A stretch of 64,000 nucleotides of DNA from Platerodrilus igneus. Lineage: Eukaryota; Arthropoda; Insecta; Coleoptera; Lycidae. Below the pieces are notes generated by a model. It worked only from the letters and a program-made list of their open reading frames with translations, searched no databases and was not told the DNA's origin. The DNA lies in NCBI GenBank assembly GCA_036346225.1, contig JARFIW010001110.1:682001-746000 (forward strand). The letters run 5' to 3'. Positions 47,066 through 57,865 of this stretch are shown piece after piece; position 1 is the stretch's first letter, and every line of letters begins with the position of its first letter. The position numbers were made by a program, and so were the translations under genes.

Positions 47066-47184
47066 AAAATGATGTTGTATGCTAATTCATTTACAGTTGT
47101 TTTGCTTTTGTCAGATGATATTATTGTAAAAATAGTAAATAAAGCTGTACATATATTAAGTAGTGTATTGATTTGTATAAAATC

Positions 47185-47641
47185 ATGAATTCTGAAACCG
47201 TGGCCGAGATTAGTAGCGCTATTCTGAAATTAACTGTGAAATGCGTGAATCTAATCAGATCAGGCGATGCAATAACAAAACACATTATAATTATCAAAGC
47301 AAATATTAGTATATTGAAGCTTGCTATTAGAAATAAGGTATACGAAGACAATCGTCAGGAAAATCCTAGTAGGCTGGAATCTAATTTGGCACATCTTAAA
47401 AGTTACCTTGTACGATTGAGGCACTTGAAACGCTCTTTGGGATATCAAGGTAAGGGTATTGATGCAACGCTTTCTAGAGGCCATATTCGAAAAAATCTGA
47501 TTTGGCATGATGTACAATCATGTTTTGGAAGTCGAATAATTACGGGACTTATTACCAATTTAAGTTATAGAGATCCTCTAGTGTTCTTAGACAAGGCGTT
47601 CGCTAGTTTTAAACGCAAGATTATTGCTTGCTTAAAAAAGT
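47185..47641 (+). pseudogene. Polinton polymerase-N-like protein, 5' part
   Basis: Open from the ATG at 47,185 (MNSETVAEIS) for about 150 codons. Has a lysine/arginine-rich middle and a HIRKNLIWHDVQSCFGSRII segment followed by FLDKAFASFKRK. This type of segment occurs in a large invertebrate protein family that I associate with Polinton polymerases; the link is from memory of the family and not from a search. The frame ends in a stop supplied by the solo LTR at 47,642 and resumes in register at 49,369 once the LTR and one AAGT are discounted. Confidence 0.55.
47638..47641 (+). repeat. 4-bp target duplication AAGT, left copy
   Basis: Repeated at 49,365-49,368 on the other side of the solo LTR. 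Confidence 0.7.
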
Positions 47642-49364
47642 TGTAACGGGCATTTTTAATATCTTTAACATTTTACGCTATCCTCTATTCATAAATAAAT
47701 TCCTACAAATTACTTGTTATATTTAATAATTATTAACTCGTTGACGAATACTCTCGCTAGAGTATATTATATTCCTGGCGGATAGCGTACCCGAAATACA
47801 TCGCTTCGAATAGCTGGTTGCATAAAGTTGGATTTACATTAATAAATAAATAATTATTCGTCGTATAGATTTGGTTCCTTATGCTATTTATCGAAGTCGA
47901 GATAAGACGCGCAGATGTTAGATATATAGCAAGGAGGTGAAGAAACCGAGAGTCGAGTTTTAGTTTGCTTTCCGCTCTTAAATATTGTTTGCGTGGATAA
48001 TACGGTGTCCTGGTTGCTTTACTAATTGGAATGTGAGTTTGTATTTCGGTTCCGATATTACGTTCCAGATGCTGTTTCCTTGTTGCTTTACGGGTTGTTT
48101 TTTTTGAGTTCGAGTTTGTCTTTTGTTCCGATATGTAAATTTCGTTCCTTATGAGGATTCTTCGTAACTTGCTTTTCAACTTAGTTGAAATTGTAAACCG
48201 CTTAAAATTTGTTATAAAGTGCTGATAATGGATATTTAAAGTGGTTTTGCGTATTAATAATATTTACTTGTGCGGAGTTTGAATTGGTAATCCTAACCTA
48301 TTCAATTATATCCCTAGGTGTTTAATTCTTGTATAATGTTGGACGAATAACATCTGACGTACTTACTGTAGTGTTTTACACGTGCTTTACTAAGAGTGTT
48401 TTGTTGATTCATCTTTTTATAATGGAACTGTTTGCACAAATTTCGTTATCCAAAAGCATTAGAGTTTTTCTTTGTTACCATAGGTAGCAAATATAAAACG
48501 CTTCGCGTTGCTGTTAGTTTAATGCAAGAACTTATCAGAGGACATGCATTACATCGTGCCTTGCAAGCCCGTGATCCTATATGCTAAATGTTTATTACAA
48601 TTTTTGCGATTTGTGTTACAAAATATTTCGAAGTTGTTTCCTCGGGAAATGGAACTGGCAGGAAATTTGTCAATGCCACATGGTTCCATTCAGTATGATA
48701 ATGTCTGGGGCCAACACCAGTGAAGTGTGGTGAAGTGCTTCGTTAGTGTAAAGTGTACTAAATTCTAACAACCCCATCACCATTATGTGTTTAGAAGTAC
48801 TCCGTTACTACAAGGCTTTCTGTAAGTGAACTTTTACTACTTGTCTTATTGCTTTAAATATCTATCCGTTGCTTACTATATCTTTGTCGTTCTGCTATCT
48901 GTTACAAAAGACTTGCATGCTATTCTAAAACATAGAAAAAAAGACTCATACTACTGAATTACTCGTCAAAGGTGCTTACCTACCTACCTTTTGTTAAAAA
49001 TTTTGTCTTGATTTATGTTAAATTGGTGTGTGAGGAAACGTTTCTGCTGCTCCCCAATATTACCTCACTTTGTATTAAAAGTTTTGTACTGCTATTACCG
49101 TTGTCATATTATATAGATTATTCAAACGTTTTACCTTCTTTTACATTCTTTTACATTCTTTTTTTGCAGGTTTACTTAACTAATTTTTTTTCTTTCAGGT
49201 TTGCTTAACGATTTTTATTGCAGGTATTGCCTCTGATTTCTTACAGCCGCGTACATTCTATGTTAGTCTACTTTCTACAACCCCCCCCCCCCTAATCTCC
49301 GACTGAGCCCGGTCATTCCGTGATCCTTTTTGTGTGTTACGCCCGGCCCAAAAATTACGTAACA
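47642..49364 (+). mobile_element. solo LTR, 1.7 kb, inside the Polinton
   Basis: TGTAACGGGC ... TTACGTAACA, TG...CA ends with inverted TGTWACG tips, flanked by AAGT. It sits within a coding region whose two parts are in register without it. No internal retrotransposon genes. A (C)13 run lies at 49,281-49,293. The 140-codon minus frame 47,757-48,179 is compositionally odd (K/R/T/S rich) and is probably not a gene. Strand is arbitrary. Confidence 0.75.
49281..49293 (+). repeat. (C)13 homopolymer
   Basis: Run of thirteen C inside the solo LTR; a (G)11 run lies at 53,311-53,321 in the right-arm insert. Confidence 0.9.
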
Positions 49365-49368
49365 AAGT
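49365..49368 (+). repeat. 4-bp target duplication AAGT, right copy
   Basis: Pairs with 47,638-47,641. Confidence 0.7.
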
Positions 49369-49658
49369 CAATGTTGAAAGTTAATGTAATATTGACCGCT
49401 AACTTTGTTAAGCCTACATCTGGTGAAATAGATTTGAAGACGTTTCCTACTGCAAATCGTCACATCGATATAAATACCAATCTCAAGCGGTGGTATAAGG
49501 AGAACGTATTAGACAAGATTTCGAAGCGATTAGAGGAATTTAGCGAAAAGGATTCAGGTTGGGCAATCCATGAAGTTTTACACTTGAAGGTAAATATAAA
49601 CAGTCATGATCCACTTAAAGGAGGGTGTTCAACGTTTGTTCCGGTTCCGGACTTATAA
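49369..49658 (+). pseudogene. Polinton polymerase-N-like protein, 3' remaining part
   Basis: Continues the gene at 47,185: KVNVILTANFV, then TFPTANRHIDINTNLKRWY, then RLEEFSEKDSGWAIHE and LKVNINSHDPLKGGCSTFVP. The K-V-N and F-x-T-x-N words are also present in the element Z zinc-finger gene (60,608-61,312), which ties the two families together. The protein stops at 49,658, where a full gene would continue into the polymerase proper; that part is deleted, and integrase follows 125 bp later. Confidence 0.55.
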
Positions 49659-49783
49659 ACAATACCACAATGTTTCTTGATTTTATGTTAAAAGTTCCTT
49701 TCAAAGCAAGTGGAGCTCACGACATTCAAACATGGAAGTATTTATTAATTGTATTTAATAAATCCTGATTAGAAAAAAGTATT

Positions 49784-50717
49784 ATGATAGTTGCTCAATC
49801 AAAAGTGAAAGAGGATATAGTAAATGAACTTCATAAACCAGCAAGAATAAATTTCAAGAGACGCAAAGTGATAGTAAAAGGTTTAAATGACCTTCTTCAG
49901 ACCGATTTGATTGAAATGCTACCATATTCGCAAACAAACAAAGGATTTAAATACATTTTAGTAGTTATTGATTGTTTCTCCAAATACGTATGGGCTGTAC
50001 CACTTAAAAGTAAAACGGGTATTGATGTTACTGCTGCAATGAAAACAATTTTAAATAAATTAAAAAATCCACCAAGAAATTTGCAGTCTGATTTTGGTAA
50101 AGAATATTATAACAAACACTTTCAATCCTTAATGCAGACATATGGCATAAACCATTATAGTGTTTTTTCTACAAAGAAAGCATGCATTGTGGAACGTGTA
50201 ATTAGAACTTTAAAGGGAAAAATGTGGCGCTTGTTTAACCTGAACGGTTCTTACAATTGGATAAAAAATTTAAGCGATATTGTGAAACAATACAGTTCAC
50301 AATACTATCGGAGTCAAACCTGTAAAAGTTGATAAATCAAATGAAAAAACTATTCTTAAATCATCATTTACCCACATCAAACTTGCAACCAAAATACCAA
50401 AATTTTCAATTAAAGACAGTGTGAGGATTAGTAAACACAGGGAAGCATTTACGAAAGGTTACACGCCAAACTGGTCAAATGAAATTTTTAAGATTAAAAA
50501 AGTAAACGTAACCAATCCTACAACATATATATTAGAAGATCAAGATGAGAAAGAAATCAAAGGTGCATTTTATGAAATGGAGTTGCAAAAGGTTAAACAT
50601 CCAGGAATTTACCTAGTAGAAAAAGTCCTAAGAAAGAGTGGAAATAAAGTCTTTGTAAAATGGTTAGGCTTCTCTAACGTACACAATAGCTGGATCGATA
50701 AAAATAATGTTTGCTAG
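49784..50717 (+). pseudogene. Polinton integrase (rve) with C-terminal chromodomain
   Basis: Retroviral-type DDE integrase that cuts and joins the element ends to host DNA. The first frame (182 codons) has HKPARINFKRR, the first catalytic aspartate in LLQTDLIEM (D41), the IDCFSK block, the second aspartate in LQSDFGKEY (D103) and the glutamate in KACIVERVIRTLK (E137). A small deletion near 50,310 shifts the frame. 50,327-50,717 then carries the C-terminal region and a chromodomain-like end (YLVEKVLRKSGNKVFVKWLG, then SWIDKNNV). The N-terminal zinc-binding part is missing or truncated at 49,784. All three catalytic residues are kept, but the gene is broken once. Confidence 0.85.
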
Positions 50718-50823
50718 AAGTTGTTATAATAATAGATAGTAAGGCTAACATTGTAAAATTATATTAAAATAAATAATACAGACAAAATCTTTCTATTGTT
50801 TTTATTATTATCAAGCCATTCCT

Positions 50824-51078
50824 TTAATAAAAAAAAAAGGTATTTTGTTTTGCGCACTGCAGATTATTATTGTTGTGTCTATAACAATGGATGTTATATT
50901 TTAAACGATTGTTGATTTTTAACTCCGATAGCTTAGGATAACCTAGTGCAAGCATATCAGTTACAATGTTTTGCATTATATAGGTTTCAATCAATTTCTT
51001 ATTTTCTAAACCCTTCACAAATACTTCTTCACCGGGTCGGATAATTTGCTTCAAATAAAGCGCTATATATGATAACAC
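50824..51078 (-). pseudogene. Polinton arm ORF, C-terminal fragment, right arm
   Basis: 84 codons, inverted counterpart of 45,626-45,883, with a few substitutions. Confidence 0.6.
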
Positions 51079-51079
51079 T

Positions 51080-52724
51080 ATTCCAGCCGTTGTTTCTACA
51101 ATCGTTAGGACTGCATTTATTTAATTAAAATGTAAAATGAATAGTGAAATACTGAACGTGCGTGAAAAAGTTTACTTCGACAATGTAATTGTTAATATTG
51201 AAAACATACTCATCAACCTTATGCTAACACATCTTTAAACAATAACAAACTGGATTTTTTTAAACAGAAAGGTTACAACTACTATTTTTTCTCTGCATTA
51301 CATTTATGCTAATATAGTTCAACTCGGGTAGATTTGAAAGGTAAACTATTTTTAGATAAATCCAAAACGAAAAACTGCGTACTTGTGCAGGTATGAACAT
51401 AACACTAAAGTTTTTATAACTAAAATAAATTGCATTCTTTATTTGAGCCAGTGGTTGAAGCTTTACAAAGTCATTTCTGAGTGTGCTTTGAATGCAATTG
51501 TTAAAAAAAATCGCCTTTATTTACGTTTTTATTCAAGACGATTTTCAAGCTTGAATCGTGCATGCGGTCTAAAAAAAAATTGCAGAGTTGTCTTCAGTAC
51601 GTAACTATTATAAACAATTTGCTAAGCAAGCATTTCCAATATTTACATACTGAAAGGCACCACTGAAAAAACACTCTGCAGTTTTTTTTATCATAATACA
51701 ACATGTCGTCCTGCAAATAGAATATGCAATGTGCATCGCATGACATTTTTCCATAAAAACTTTGTTAAAGCAATTCATTTTCGTCATTATTTAGCATAAT
51801 TACAGCACGTAGTAAAATTAACTCATGATGGAGGTATAAAAATAATTTTTTAAAATTCAACGAATGCTACGTAATGAAATTTAAACTACACAACGTTATT
51901 TATAATGGTAAAACTTTTGGTCTTTTATATGACCTTAATAAATACTTGTTTGAAATGAATGTCAATCGCTTTAAGTGAAAAAAAATCAGTTAGACAAAAC
52001 CGCTTATTTGGCGCTTTGTGAGTTTATTCCCACAGATATATAAGAATATTATAACACCGTTTAGTTAGCAATCTCGTCCGATTTACTTTTCAGTAAAACG
52101 GAATGTGATTTTGTATCAAGGTTTATTTTATAATAAAAAAATGTGGCCAATTCAAACTTCTTCTCTGCATTGCCCTAAGCGAATAAAAAGAAACGTTGTA
52201 AAAAAATTAGCTCATGCCTTAATCGACTAATACAGTAATATTGAAGGGAATTGATGTTACTTTCTGCAACGAAAACAATTTTTAAGACAGTACTCGCTGG
52301 TCGTATGTATCAGTGGTTGAGGTACTAAGGAATTCTTTTATCATCACTTGGATTAAGAACAATTTTGTTTTGTTTAATAGTAAGCACATCATGTTTTTGA
52401 CTGATATAATTAAACATTACTGTTTCTGTACAGTCTGAAATCGATTAAAAAATGTATAAACTCAAGTTCTTTCAGTTGTACTGAAAAAGTACGCAATTTT
52501 TTTCAGAAAACGATGCAAATTTTAATTTTTTCTAACAGGTCAGTTTATTATTTAATATAAATACTTCACGTAGATTTTTACCAACTGTAGAGAAAAAAGT
52601 CTATGATATTGATTAAAAAATGTATAAAAGTCAAGTTCTTTCAGTTGTACTGAAAAAAAGTAAATATTTCAAAATGACTTCTAGGTAAAATTTAATTTTT
52701 TTGTTTTGCAATTGACAACTTTAA
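51080..52724. other. Polinton right arm, non-coding
   Basis: Inverted counterpart of about 43,985-45,620. Short frames (for example 51,383-51,604 plus) have conserved mirror copies (45,098-45,319 minus) but no known domain. Paired words TCAGTTGTACTGA occur at about 52,468 and 52,640 and their mirrors. Confidence 0.45.
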
Positions 52725-55700
52725 TTTTAAAATATGGTATATACGCGTTCACAGTTTCGAAGCCAGACCGGTCTTCCATTAATGCTGACTAAGTTGATTT
52801 ATTTATTATTCTGTTGATGTTAGCATTAAATTTCTCGCTTTTTATTTTTCCTGTGGATGTCAGTATTAAAAAAAATTTATTCATGACTGGCTTTATTAAA
52901 TTTTCTATAGATTTCATATTTTCTACAATTGCTATCTAGACAATACCTTAGCATTAAATTCTTGCTTACATGAGTTGAATTTTCTGCTGTTCTTGTTGTT
53001 TAATATCCTTATATACTCAAGATATGTGTGTGTGATAATCGTTCAATCTTTATTGTCAAGTTGTAGTTGTGTGTTCTATAGAACAAATCAAAAATGAAAA
53101 CCTTTTTTTTTTAAAAAAAAAAAATTGTCCTTGTCAGGAAAGAATAATGATAGTGATTGGGTTAAAATTATTGAGTAGTTTATAGTCAATCCAAATTAAG
53201 TACTGGTGAAAAAATCGTTGACGCCGTGAGCAGATCCACCAATTGCAACGTACGACCTAATGACACCAATACAGAGTATGTATTCGTTAGCTTAATATAT
53301 TATTGTGTAAGGGGGGGGGGGTTATAAGGTTTCTAAAGGTATATTAGTATTAATAGGGGTGTATGCCAAGCGATAGGGTCAATATTTCAGATTTAATAAT
53401 TTAAAAAACTATAAATTTTGTTATACTTTACATACGTTAAAGTATGTACCTTTTCAGATTGAAACTTAGATGCCAAAAGGTAGTAACATGACTTTATGAC
53501 GTTGATATAATGCACGGTACTTGAGGTTCTATACTGAGTTGATATTTCATGAGCCAGTTGAGAGTACATTTGCCGTCGGAAAGCCGGACGCATTTATGGA
53601 TATCTGCAATATAACAAAGCGTCCAGGTCGTGTATAAATTATTTGGCTTTTCTTTTTTATAGAATCAAACTTTTAGACGAATTGTAAATCAAAATTTAAA
53701 GTGAATCAAAATGTAAAAGGTTATTGGGGTTTAGTGAAATGTTTTGGACCAATGGTAGAAATTTAAAATTTTTATAAAGACTATAGCGAGGGTATGTTGG
53801 ACACTGAAAGATAAGTGATTTGTTATTGGATGTTATATGTTAAAAAATGTTATTGTAGTAAGCTATGTTTGTTGATTTAATAACTAGGCAAAGTAAATAA
53901 AGGACTTCTTATTCAATTTTGTTCAGATAAAGACCTATTTGTAAAACCTGCGTTAAAATTGTAAAAGTGTTTTGAAAATAAAAGTTTAATTTTGAATCAT
54001 CGAGTATTATTTAATCCAAGTGTAATAGAAATGAGAAGCTTCGAGTAAATAAAGGCTACGAATATTTTGAAAGAGTGGTAAAAGTGTTTAGAAGTGAAAA
54101 GGGAAAGTCAGCGTGTAGTTACAGAAGATTTTGGAAGTGGTTATTGGTGCAAAGGAGAAAGCGACGGTATATTTATTTGAGAAGAGTAGTGTTGGTTTTG
54201 GGATAGATTTGGGTATTACGGCAGCAGGATATTTGAGTGGTTTAAGAAGGCATCGTCGACATAAATAATTTTGGATTGATTTGAGAAGATATAACGGCAG
54301 TAAGGACATCGCATGGATAATTGGTATAGCAGGATTAGGAGTGATTGGTATTAAGACAGCGGGATTGATTTGGTTGTGTGTGAAGAGCGATTTAAGTGGG
54401 ACACGGAGCAGAGGAACAGGAGATCGAGATACGGCGAGGAAGAATTGACGCAGGGGAAGTAGATAAAGGTTTTTTACTAAATTTTAAAGTGGGGTAACAT
54501 TATTTCAGGTTTGGGTCATCAAAATTGTTTTGCAAATACCTGGAGGCAGTACGCAAGAGGACAAATTTGGAGAATCCGTTGTGAAAGTGCGTACGGCTAT
54601 TTTCAAACTTGAGCCAGCAGTAAAAGGAGGCCTTCAAGCGCAGTATATTTCTGGTAAGTACCGTGAAAATATATTAGAACGTCAGAATTTAAAGTCATAA
54701 AAGTTACATAAATTAATTTGACATCAGGCATCTTTGATTTATTAAGATTTGGCATACAAAAGTAAATTCAGTTTATTAAAAAGTGGTAAAACAAACGAGG
54801 GTGCAGTTTGGTTGGGTAGTGCACATCTACTCACGATTGAACCCACGGTGAGTAGGTAAGAAAACCCTGAGATTAAAGTTTCAAATAGTCGAGGCATATA
54901 AAATATAGTAAATAGTAAAAGAAAAACCAACCAAACGTTTGCTAAAGCCCCTCGATTTAAAATCAGGCATTAAGTAGTAAATTTGTGACGACGACAAAAG
55001 TCGTGTAGCAAAGAAATAAAAAGGGGGAGTTCAAGAAGGTGACGCCCAAGGTTGGGCTAAGTAAGTTGAAAGGCTAAAAAATAAAAAGGGAGAGATTAAG
55101 AATATAGATTTAATTTTCTTAATGCATTTACTTGATATAATATTCATTTGAATCTTTTTTTTAGTTAACACGAAGAAGAACAACCAGAAACGACCGCGTG
55201 TCAAAGATGAAGAAGACAGCCCTCATAGAATTGATAATGCAATATTTTTTTAACCGTTCAGAGTTGGAGTGAGTCAGAACTGTTCTTTTATATTTGGGAA
55301 CTTAAGTGAATTATAGTATGTTTATTCTAGAGTACATAACATTATATATATGTATTTTATTGATTACAATAAAGAAATATACATTTTGTGTTTCATTTCA
55401 CATTACTCCCGATTTAATAACTACGTAATCTCAGTTTACAGAACGGTGTAAAACAATTTTTGACTTTTAATCTGAGTGCATATTTCGAATAGATGCTCTC
55501 ATTTTTTTTGCGATTAAAGTTAGAAATGCATTTCAAATAGATGCTTTCATATTTTTTGTAATTGAAATTAGAAATGCATGTGATCTAAAATTGCAGAGTT
55601 GCCTTCAGTACGTAAATATGGAAATGCAAATGCTGAAGAAGCATTAGACTAGACTATCGTTGACAAGAAAAAAGCTGTCTGACATGGGTTGAATTTTCTG

Positions 55701-56470
55701 CTGTTCTTATTGTTTAATATCTTTATATACATACTCAAGATATGTGTGTGATAATCGCTCAATCTTTATTGTCAAGTTGTAGTTGTGTTCTATAGAACAA
55801 ATCAAAAATGAAAACTTTTGTTAAAATTACCCTTGTCAGGAAAGAATAATGATAGTGGCTTTTTTTAAAGTTGGAGCATTTCATAAATTTCCACGTTTAT
55901 ATATTTCTTGCAGATAAACTGAGTTCGCGATTTAAATAACTACGACTTGTTATTCTTTAAAAGCGAGAGTGAGAAAATTGGTGCAGTCAGTCTGCCTATC
56001 TGTTTGTCTGTCTTTGGCAAATTTTTCGAGATATCTGTACAATTTGTTAAATGTTGTAAAACCAGTAAAGAGCTATTGAGTTGATCAATTATAATTGCTT
56101 TCAGGGTTGAGAGTCCCATTCGTGCTGTCTGAGTTTAATTGTTTTTTCTGCAGACATCAGCATTAAAGATTTCTTACTGACTACAATAATAATACATACA
56201 CAATCTTTTCTATTGTTTTTTATTATTATCAAACCATTCTTTAATAACAAAGTATTTTGTTTTGCAATAGATAGGTTTCCATCCATTTCTTCTTTTCTAT
56301 ACCCTTCACACATACTTCTTCACCGGGTCGGATAATTTGCTTCGGCTAACATTGTAAAATTATATTAAAATAAATAATACAGACACAATCTTTCTATTGT
56401 TTTTTATTATTATCAAGCCATTCTTTTAATAACAAGGTATTTTGTTTTGCACATTGCAGATTATTATTGC
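52725..56470. mobile_element. insert/rearranged block in Polinton right arm
   Basis: Absent from the left arm, where 43,985 joins directly. Contains direct repeats of ~175 bp (52,975-53,155 and 55,683-55,858), a (G)11 run at 53,311, fragments of Polinton arm sequence (about 55,440-55,620 and 56,200-56,345) and ~2.3 kb of sequence I cannot identify. TGACGCCCAAGG near 55,041 resembles a primer-binding site, so part may be an LTR retrotransposon remnant. Confidence 0.45.
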
Positions 56471-56894
56471 TGTGTCTACAACAGTGGATGTTATATTTTA
56501 AACGGTTGTTGATTTTTAACTCCGATAGCTTAGGACAACCTCGTGCAAGCATATCAGTTACAACGTTCTGCATTAGATAGGTTTCAATCAATTTCTTCTT
56601 TTCTAGACCCTTCACAAATACTTCTTCACCGGGTCGGATAATTTGCTTCAAATAAAGCGCTATATATGATAACACCATTCCAGCTGTTGAAGATTCGTCC
56701 CAAGAAAGACCATGAATATTCTTTGTAACCCAGTCGTTATGTTTTATATGATCTTGACTCAAATAACTAGACTGCATTGGTAGTTTAAAAATTTGATGCC
56801 AAACAACACCTTCCAACAAGTCCAAAACCGCAATTTCTTTGCACACAAACTCGTTTTTCTTGTATTTAAATCCCTGAATATCAATTATATACAT
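56394..56894 (-). CDS. Polinton arm ORF, intact 166-aa copy
   Basis: Begins MYIIDIQGFKYKKNEFVCKE, has VVWHQIFKLP, then HGLSWDES, then EEVFVKGLEKKKLIETYL, then CPKLSELK, and ends with a Cys/His segment (IHCCRHSNNNLQCAKQN) and a final LLLKEWLDNN. The D-I-Q-x-F opening followed by K-E recalls the first block of RNase H-fold exonucleases, and the VKG-x-EK word plus Cys/His tail suggest an enzyme or nucleic-acid-binding protein; this is a guess. Found in both arms, so carried in two copies by the complete element. The ATG at 56,894 overlaps the upstream 63-aa ORF. I think this family recurs in invertebrate Polinton-like elements. Confidence 0.55.
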   Translation of the reverse strand: MYIIDIQGFKYKKNEFVCKEIAVLDLLEGVVWHQIFKLPMQSSYLSQDHIKHNDWVTKNIHGLSWDESSTAGMVLSYIALYLKQIIRPGEEVFVKGLEKKKLIETYLMQNVVTDMLARGCPKLSELKINNRLKYNIHCCRHSNNNLQCAKQNTLLLKEWLDNNKKQ

Positions 56895-57072
56895 GTTTGT
56901 ATGTAAATATATGCAGTAAACTTCGACTAATTAAATTAATATTAGGAGCAATCTCCTTATATAGCAGATTACCACCATCTGCGTACTTTGCCAACCCACT
57001 TTTCAACCTATCACAAGAGTGAACACATTTTGATTTGAAACCGGCCCATGTGTATTTGCAGCCTCTAAACAT
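56881..57072 (-). CDS. short Polinton arm ORF, 63 aa, right-arm copy
   Basis: Same protein as 43,384-43,575; overlaps the following ORF by 14 bases. Confidence 0.3.
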   Translation of the reverse strand: MFRGCKYTWAGFKSKCVHSCDRLKSGLAKYADGGNLLYKEIAPNINLISRSLLHIFTYKHVYN

Positions 57073-57385
57073 AAATCAGAATCCACTTTAATTAAACACA
57101 ATTGACTTGAATGCGATATTTTTGCATCTGTCATACTTTATAACTTCTAGCTAGAAAACCAAATTCAAAACATCTACACACATTTTCTCTGCACTTACAT
57201 TTTTCAACATACGTGTGTTTTGAAGTATGTATGTTCCATTGAAAGTAATATACAGCCGATCCTAATTCAAAACGTGCCCACAAGTATTTTACATTGAAAG
57301 TATATAAGAATTCATGTTTTCACAACTATTTTTTATATTGAAATGTTTTCACAACTATTTTACATTGAAATTATATAGGGCCGAT

Positions 57386-57451
57386 CCTAGTTCAAAACGT
57401 GACAGACGTATTTTACACATGGAAAATACGTCTGTCGCGTTTTGAATTAGG
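57386..57451. repeat. terminal hairpin of Polinton, right
   Basis: Mirror of 42,550-42,615 with the same 8-nt loop (inverted). Confidence 0.8.
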
Positions 57452-57471
57452 ACCGGCCTTATTTACCTACT

Positions 57472-57477
57472 GAAATG
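57472..57477 (+). repeat. 6-bp Polinton target duplication, right copy
   Basis: GAAATG; pairs with GAAATA at 42,524-42,529. Confidence 0.7.
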
Positions 57478-57693
57478 GCCGCCGCGATTGCCGGTTTTCT
57501 CATTATTAGATATTTTCGGTGGGGTTATCTAAAATTTAAAGATTACGAAACGACTTCAGAGTTCTTGCATAAACTTTGTGAACGCATTATTGATGTTTAT
57601 GCGAAAGTATTCCCAGAAATGCTTTGTTGTGTTACAGAAGAATTTTCAAATAGGATATACATTTCTCAAAACGTGCTAGGTGAACATTCGTAA
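57472..57693 (+). pseudogene. Tc1/mariner-like transposase relic, right part
   Basis: Begins with the second copy of the target duplication. Read in the frame set by the left part it gives WPPRLPV directly after the RGHTK segment at 42,529, then LLDIFGG, where the third acidic residue region of such transposases lies. After a shift, GYLKFKDYETTSEFLHKLCE, PEMLCCVTEEF and NRIYISQNVLGEHS run to a stop at 57,693. The order and spacing fit the C-terminal part of the transposase. Confidence 0.75.
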
Positions 57694-57865
57694 ATCTTTG
57701 AAAATAAGAAATTATTGTCATGTGTTACATTTTTCAAATTTTTTGTTATTACATTTTTTCACCTTTGTCCAAATTATTTTCTGTCATGTGAAAACAACTC
57801 GATCAAATGTGATCAATTTGATAAGTTAAATTAATAAGAAAACTAGCTTCAAATTGGTGTATGAC

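Larger units (their letters stand above)
42530..57471. mobile_element. Polinton/Maverick, deletion derivative
   Basis: 14.9 kb between AGTAGGTAAATAAGGCCGG and its exact inverted complement, with AG...CT ends and a 6-bp target duplication, which are the published hallmarks of Polintons. Inverted arms span 42,530-46,395 and 50,322-57,471; the right arm is enlarged by a ~3.7-kb insert. The central part holds a polymerase-N-like gene split by a solo LTR and an rve integrase with chromodomain. I find no polymerase core, FtsK-type ATPase, protease or capsid gene. The integrase C-terminal part lies in both arms. Confidence 0.85.
50322..57471 (-). repeat. Polinton right inverted arm
   Basis: Inverted copy of 42,530-46,395, beginning at TAAAAGTTGATAAATC near 50,322. 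Enlarged by an insert and rearrangement at about 52,725-56,470. Confidence 0.8.

Noticed and set aside
47757..48179. 140-codon minus-strand frame in the solo LTR
   Set aside because: Low-complexity basic composition, no domain, and located wholly inside an LTR with defined borders.
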